The notes beneath the pieces are model-generated. The model did no database searches and had not been told where the DNA came from. It saw only the letters and a list, made by a program, of their open reading frames with translations. Shown here piece by piece: positions 6,594 to 10,002 of a stretch of DNA of 10,002 nucleotides. Every line of letters starts with the position of its first letter. The stretch's first letter is position 1. A program made the position numbers and the translations under genes. Location of the stretch: positions 1 through 10,002 of the forward strand of contig DCAF01000079.1 of the NCBI GenBank assembly GCA_002311915.1, in the 5' to 3' direction. This stretch comes from Sulfurovum sp. UBA1140. Lineage in GTDB: Bacteria > Campylobacterota > Campylobacteria > Campylobacterales > Sulfurovaceae.

Positions 6594-6660
6594 CAAAATT
6601 CATGGCACGATATAGGACAGTAGAAAAAGTATACAAGTACATTGAATAATTATAAGTAGG
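6594..6660 (+). pseudogene. Decayed copy of the 3' end of the CBS-nucleotidyltransferase gene
   Basis: Bases 6595-6660 match 4541-4606, the last 21 codons, stop and one following base of the nucleotidyltransferase gene, at 59 of 66 positions by hand count with no gaps. The translated relic keeps NSWHDIGQ, then has TAG where the intact gene has Trp349, then KKYTSTLNNYK and the original stop position. Four of the seven changes are G to A and one is C to T as written, as expected of unselected decay. It is a direct repeat about 2.05 kb from the intact copy and lies just upstream of the thioredoxin-domain gene. I cannot align the bases before 6591. Confidence 0.85.
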
Positions 6661-6701
6661 GTAAGCTACGGGCTATGTTAAGATAGAAAAAAAGGATAAC
6701 T

Positions 6702-8747
6702 TTGACTCGATTTATTCTCCTCTTCTTGATGGCAATTACCCCTCTTTTAGCCAAACCCAATGCACTGTTTCATGAGGCTTCTCCTTACTTAAAAAAACAT
6801 GCCCACAACCCTGTTAATTGGTTCCCTTGGAAACAAGAGGTACTTGATAGAGCCATTAAAGAGAACAAACCAATTTTCTTATCTATTGGATACAGCACCT
6901 GCCATTGGTGTCATGTTATGGAAGACGAGAGCTTTGAAGACAATGATGTTGCCAAGGTACTTAACGAGCATTTTATCTCGATTAAAGTTGATAAAGAGGA
7001 GTTTCCAAATATTGATAAAAAATATCAAAAACTCTATCGAGTCATTAAAAGCCGTCGGGGTGGATGGCCCTTGAGCGTTTTTTTAACTCCCAAACTAGAA
7101 CCCTATTTTATCACCACCTATATTCCTAGAAACAGTGGCAGTTCTGCTAAAGATATTATTACTCTCTCTGCCGAATTGGGAGAGCTTTATCAAAAAAAAC
7201 CAAAAGAGCTTCAAACAGTGGTAGAGTCATTTGCATTGGCTCAAAAAAGCATGAGTCAAGTTGCTAAACCCTCAAAAACAAGTCTGGCAACCAAAGCACT
7301 TATTACCAATACATTAAATGCCATAGAACAACAGTATGATAAGGTAAATGGTGGATTTTCTGCCCGTCCAAAGTTCCCCGAAGCCTCTAAAATAGAACTG
7401 CTTATTAATATGTATAAAATTACAAACAATCAACAAGCTTTGACCATGGCAAAACATACCTTAGAAAATATGGCTAAACGGGGTATTTATGACCAGTTAG
7501 AGGGGGGCTTTTTTCGTTACTCAAATGTAGAAGCGTGGACGATTCCTCATTTTCAAAAGATGCTTTATGTGAATGCTCAGATGATACCTCAATATCTTAG
7601 TATGTATCAACTGACGAAAGAGACTCTCTTTTTTAATGTGGCTAAAAATACCATTGCCGAAATGGAGCGACACTTTATGCAAGATAATCACTACTTCTCG
7701 GCAAGTGATGCCGATGATAAGCATGGACAAGAGGGGGGATACTATATGTATACCTATGACGATGTCAGCGAGGGGTTAAAAAAAGAGGGCTTAAGCGAAG
7801 ATGAGATTGAAGAGGCATTAATCTATTTTGGCATTGAAGAGGATGGTAACTTTGATAGTGAATTTGCACACCTTCAACAGGTAGGAACGGCTCCAGAAAA
7901 AGAAGAAAAAATTAGAGCCTACCTATTAAAAATACGTTCAGAACGAGCCTTCCCTTTTGTCGATAAAAAAATCATCACCTCGTGGAATGCAATGATGGTC
8001 AAAGCCCTTTTTATCATGGCAAAACATGACCCAAGCACCCTTAAAAAAGCCCATACGCGACTAGAAGCTCTCTTGTCACTAATGCTTCATAATAAAAAAC
8101 TCTATCATCAAACCCTAATTGGTACAAAACCAACACAACCAGCCCAATTAGAAGATTATGCCTACTTAATAGACACCCTGCTTACAGCTCATCAAGTAAG
8201 CTTAAAAAAATCATATCTAACTCTTGCTAGTACATTGGCTCATCAAGCCAAAGAGCAATTTAAACTAGAAGAGCGTTGGTATTTAACCACCAAATCCCCC
8301 CGAGTAGAAGCCGACTTTGATGACAAATACTACAGCTCTGCTTTGGGTGTTCTACTTAATGGATTTTTAACCCTTGCCAATATTAATGATGATTTAACCC
8401 TAGGAGACGAAGCCCAAAAGGTGCTTAAAAATTACGGTCACCTCTTAAGCCAACCTAAGGAGCGTTCAAGCTTTGTCACCTTGGCTCTTCGTTCTAAAGC
8501 AGGAGTGGTTACCCTTAAATCAAGCAGAGAAAATCTTCAAAAATATAAAGAAGAAATCAAAAATATAGCCTACCCATTTTTACTACAGAAGATACACCCT
8601 TATTCAGAATATTTAGCCTGTAGATTGGGTCTCTGTTTTGCAACTGCCAAAATATTTAAAGGAATAAAATCAGAGATAGAAGAGGCAAAAAAAGAGATTA
8701 TTCAGCAATCTAAAAAGGTGATTTGGGGAGCTAAAAAAAGTGAATGA
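6702..8747 (+). CDS. Exported thioredoxin-domain protein, COG1331/YyaL (DUF255) family
   Basis: Full-length member (681 aa, usual about 670-700) of the family that joins an N-terminal thioredoxin-like domain to an alpha-helical barrel resembling six-hairpin glycosidases. Its biochemical role is unsettled. Residues 1-17 form a signal peptide (hydrophobic core FILLFLMAI, likely cleavage after LLA), so it probably acts in the periplasm. The redox motif CHWC is at 67-70 in the family strip STCHWCHVM, followed by SFEDNDVAKVLNEHF and GGWPLSVFLTP (120-130). The barrel shows ARPKFPEASK (221-230), GGFFRYS (268-274), SASDADD (333-339), ITSWNAMMVKAL (425-436) and QLEDYAYLID (482-491). The usual HFEKMLYDNA reads HFQKMLYVNA here (283-292). 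Start TTG 6702 is chosen because AAAGGA (6691-6696) precedes it and it gives the whole signal peptide; ATG 6729 would cut the peptide in half. Confidence 0.94.
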   Translation: MTRFILLFLMAITPLLAKPNALFHEASPYLKKHAHNPVNWFPWKQEVLDRAIKENKPIFLSIGYSTCHWCHVMEDESFEDNDVAKVLNEHFISIKVDKEEFPNIDKKYQKLYRVIKSRRGGWPLSVFLTPKLEPYFITTYIPRNSGSSAKDIITLSAELGELYQKKPKELQTVVESFALAQKSMSQVAKPSKTSLATKALITNTLNAIEQQYDKVNGGFSARPKFPEASKIELLINMYKITNNQQALTMAKHTLENMAKRGIYDQLEGGFFRYSNVEAWTIPHFQKMLYVNAQMIPQYLSMYQLTKETLFFNVAKNTIAEMERHFMQDNHYFSASDADDKHGQEGGYYMYTYDDVSEGLKKEGLSEDEIEEALIYFGIEEDGNFDSEFAHLQQVGTAPEKEEKIRAYLLKIRSERAFPFVDKKIITSWNAMMVKALFIMAKHDPSTLKKAHTRLEALLSLMLHNKKLYHQTLIGTKPTQPAQLEDYAYLIDTLLTAHQVSLKKSYLTLASTLAHQAKEQFKLEERWYLTTKSPRVEADFDDKYYSSALGVLLNGFLTLANINDDLTLGDEAQKVLKNYGHLLSQPKERSSFVTLALRSKAGVVTLKSSRENLQKYKEEIKNIAYPFLLQKIHPYSEYLACRLGLCFATAKIFKGIKSEIEEAKKEIIQQSKKVIWGAKKSE

Positions 8748-8759
8748 TTTCACTTTTTT
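8734..8759 (+). terminator. Intrinsic terminator overlapping the stop codon
   Basis: Arms AAAAAAGTGAA (8734-8744) and TTCACTTTTTT (8749-8759) pair perfectly around TGAT, and the 3' arm ends in a T-run. The TGA stop at 8745-8747 lies in the loop. The A-tract/T-tract symmetry means it could work in both directions. Confidence 0.75.
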
Positions 8760-8769
8760 ACTCACCACC

Positions 8770-8905
8770 CCTAAAAATTTAGGCACAATAATTAAATTAT
8801 TCCAAAAAAAAGATTCAAAAAATCTCTTTGATTATTACCCCTATTTTTCTAGGGCTACCCCCACAAAAAAAAACATAAAAAAATTAAAAGAATTAATTTT
8901 TTTTT
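8770..8905. other. Non-coding AT-rich gap with several small hairpins
   Basis: No ORF is credible here on either strand. Visible stems are CCTAAA/TTTAGG (8770-8783), AGATT/AATCT (8811-8825), CCCTA/TAGGG (8839-8854), and a pure A/T hairpin with 11-bp arms (8877-8887 and 8893-8903) around AAGAA followed by more T. Homopolymer A and T runs are frequent. The last stem resembles a weak bidirectional terminator. I see nothing that suggests a protein or a known RNA family in this part. Confidence 0.45.
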
Positions 8906-8914
8906 AAGCAACAT

Positions 8915-8923
8915 TGATATAGA
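8915..8923 (+). promoter_or_regulatory. Putative extended -10 promoter of the structured leader
   Basis: The bases read TGA followed by TATAGA (5 of 6 to TATAAT). A start near 8930 would place the 5' end just before the first arm of the long leader structure at 8937, which supports the assignment. No -35 is visible. Confidence 0.4.
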
Positions 8924-8930
8924 ATGGTGA

Positions 8931-9118
8931 AATTAAAACAAGAAAGAAGCGAAACAGAGCCACCTGCTACTAAACCAACAACTCTGCTTCTAACCTAGGC
9001 TGATAGAATTTCATCAGCCTATTGGTTAAGTCTGCCTTTAAAGGTGCTGTTTTTTTCTTGTTTATCAAGAGATGTTGGGTACTGTACTCTTGAAAATTAA
9101 ATTTTTCAAGGATTACCT
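8931..9118 (+). ncRNA. Structured leader or small RNA upstream of the winged-helix gene
   Basis: The outer stem AACAAGAAA (8937-8945) pairs with TTTCTTGTT (9054-9062). Inside it AAACAG (8952-8957) plus CACCT (8961-8965) pair with AGGTG plus CTGTTT (9042-9052), with AGC bulged. The centre has a perfect 8-bp hairpin AGGCTGAT/ATCAGCCT (8997-9020) extended by TAACC/GGTTA. A run of seven T (9050-9056) follows the stem, like an intrinsic terminator or attenuator. Further stems TCAAGAG/CTCTTGA (9065-9093) and TTGAAAA/TTTTCAA (9090-9109) share bases with their neighbours, and the last touches the AAGGA ribosome binding site (9108-9112). It could be a riboswitch-like or attenuated leader, or a separate small RNA of about 125 nt ending near 9056. 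I do not recognise it as any known family. Confidence 0.45.
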
Positions 9119-10002
9119 ATGTCATCAGCACAAAATCTTCCCAATCAAACCCGTATTATTGTTAAAGATATGCTCTTTCAGAAAAAATATTCTCTCTCGC
9201 ACACGCAAATGGACTTAATGGCATATTTTGTTAACCTTGCCTATTGGACAATCGTAATTGAGGGGTACTGTGTGATTGCTACTAAAAAAATCATGTCCGA
9301 TTTGCCTGAAATGGGTCAAAAAACCATTGAAGCTTCACTTAAAAAGCTGAAAGAGGTAGGATTAATAGAAACCACCATTGTAGAGGTAACACAGTGGAAT
9401 GGAAACCCTAGAATTCGGGGTTTACGATTAACAACAAATAGGAAAGAGTACAACAGCCATTTGGTGCTTCCTAGCCAAGATAAAGAGGTAATTGCTTTAA
9501 AGAAAAAAGTTAAAGAGTTAGAAGCAAAAAATGAGCAATTAACGGTTTCAACAACAGAAGATAGTGAAAAGGGTCGGAATCAGAGCGTTAACACCCGAAC
9601 CACGGAGGAGAAGCCCTCCGACTTCGAGTTTGCAGGTTTTATTAATGTTACCAAAAAAACGTTTGGAACATCAGGTGAACCCATTTGTAATTTTGTGCCA
9701 ACATGGATGAAAGAGACCACTTTTTATATTAACAGCTACAACAAATTGGCATTGCTTACCCCCAAAGGGGAGTATAAACAGCTCACTAACCCCATAGAGA
9801 TTAACCATTTTTGGCGTTGGCTTTTTGAGCATCAAAACAGAGTGGGGAAAATGATTAATTTTACAAAACCCTTGGATTTGAAAGAGCTAAAAGAGCAATA
9901 TTTAGGAGTAGATATTGTGTTGGCTAAAACAGAATTCACCATTGAAGATTTGGTGGGTGTTGAAGAGGGGGTGAAGATGAAGTTACGAAATAAAACCAAC
10001 AA
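9119..10002 (+). CDS. Winged-helix, coiled-coil protein of unknown function, cut by the window end
   Basis: The frame is open for 294 codons and runs off the window. I do not recognise the family with confidence. ATG 9119 has AAGGA six nt upstream (9108-9112). Residues about 25-105 look like a winged helix: a helical start (SLSHTQMDLMAYFVNLAYW), a likely recognition helix near 64-82 (MGQKTIEASLKKLKEVGLI) and a beta wing (84-105). This plan is seen in replication initiators and MarR-like regulators of accessory elements. A short coiled coil (ALKKKVKELEAKNEQL, 126-141) leads into a polar linker (142-168) encoded by an unusually GC-rich patch. The second domain (from about 170) has aromatic-rich segments such as HFWRWLFEHQNRVGK (230-244). 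DNA binding is inferred and function is unknown. It is the only gene under control of the structured leader seen here. Confidence 0.82.
   Translation, partial: MSSAQNLPNQTRIIVKDMLFQKKYSLSHTQMDLMAYFVNLAYWTIVIEGYCVIATKKIMSDLPEMGQKTIEASLKKLKEVGLIETTIVEVTQWNGNPRIRGLRLTTNRKEYNSHLVLPSQDKEVIALKKKVKELEAKNEQLTVSTTEDSEKGRNQSVNTRTTEEKPSDFEFAGFINVTKKTFGTSGEPICNFVPTWMKETTFYINSYNKLALLTPKGEYKQLTNPIEINHFWRWLFEHQNRVGKMINFTKPLDLKELKEQYLGVDIVLAKTEFTIEDLVGVEEGVKMKLRNKTN
9573..9622 (+). repeat. GC-rich patch with nested inverted repeats inside the linker
   Basis: GTCGGA (9573-9578) pairs with TCCGAC (9617-9622), and CGGAGG (9603-9608) pairs with CCTCCG (9615-9620) around AGAAGC; the two pairings share bases. By hand count 31 of 50 bases in 9571-9620 are G or C, far above the surrounding gene. 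It encodes only the polar interdomain linker. It may be a small palindromic insertion or an mRNA hairpin. Confidence 0.4.

Noticed and set aside
6676..6684. TGTTAAGAT as an extended -10 promoter of the thioredoxin-domain gene
   Set aside because: It matches only 4 of 6 in the -10 and would start transcription right at the ribosome binding site. The real promoter is not evident.
8991..9031. GTTAAGT (9025-9031) with an upstream TAAC, resembling an integron attC core
   Set aside because: The upstream element does not fit RYYYAAC fully and the two are only about 30 bases apart, shorter than attC sites. No integrase is visible.
8931..9062. 6S RNA or tmRNA as an identity for the structured RNA
   Set aside because: It is shorter than typical 6S RNA, lacks a tRNA-like 3' end and a tag reading frame, and shows no sequence I recognise from either.

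Overview
This is an AT-rich, gene-dense window that most resembles a Campylobacterota chromosome of the Sulfurimonas/Sulfurovum/Arcobacter type. That placement is inferred from low GC, extended -10 promoters (TGnTATAAT) without a clear -35, a PglA-like glycosyltransferase, a PtmE-like CBS/nucleotidyltransferase protein and RhlE. No database search was possible, so the genus is open.

Left part (about 70-4605, + strand): a surface-glycan module. A promoter and a foldable leader precede a GT4 glycosyltransferase, whose stop overlaps the start of a WbpV/WreQ-like NAD-dependent sugar-nucleotide reductase by 4 nt. After a 101-nt gap holding a perfect 11-bp inverted repeat come a soluble FlaA1/WbpM-type UDP-HexNAc 4,6-dehydratase and, 20 nt later, a protein with two CBS domains and a sugar-1-phosphate nucleotidyltransferase domain. 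The last two resemble the dehydratase and PtmE-type proteins of legionaminic/nonulosonic acid loci, but the aminotransferase, epimerase/hydrolase, synthase and CMP-transferase of such a pathway are not in the window.

Middle (4606-6701): a convergent RhlE-type DEAD-box RNA helicase on the - strand with its own extended -10 promoter, then a short coiled-coil ORF on the - strand that looks frameshifted near its start. Next comes a decayed 66-bp copy of the 3' end of the CBS-nucleotidyltransferase gene (59/66 identical by hand count, with an in-frame stop). The two copies are direct repeats that bracket the helicase region and record a past rearrangement.

Right part (6702-10002, + strand): an exported COG1331/YyaL-type thioredoxin-domain protein with a TTG start, closed by a terminator hairpin that overlaps its stop codon. 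It is followed by a 371-nt non-coding gap. The last about 190 nt of that gap form a strongly foldable leader or small RNA with a chain of overlapping, mutually exclusive stems ending at a ribosome binding site. Downstream is an unrecognised winged-helix/coiled-coil protein, cut by the window edge, that looks like a DNA-binding or replication-type accessory protein.

The best leads are the leader at 8931-9118, the duplicated 3'-end relic, the frameshifted small ORF with a CCCAAAA heptamer, and the isolated dehydratase/CBS-nucleotidyltransferase pair.
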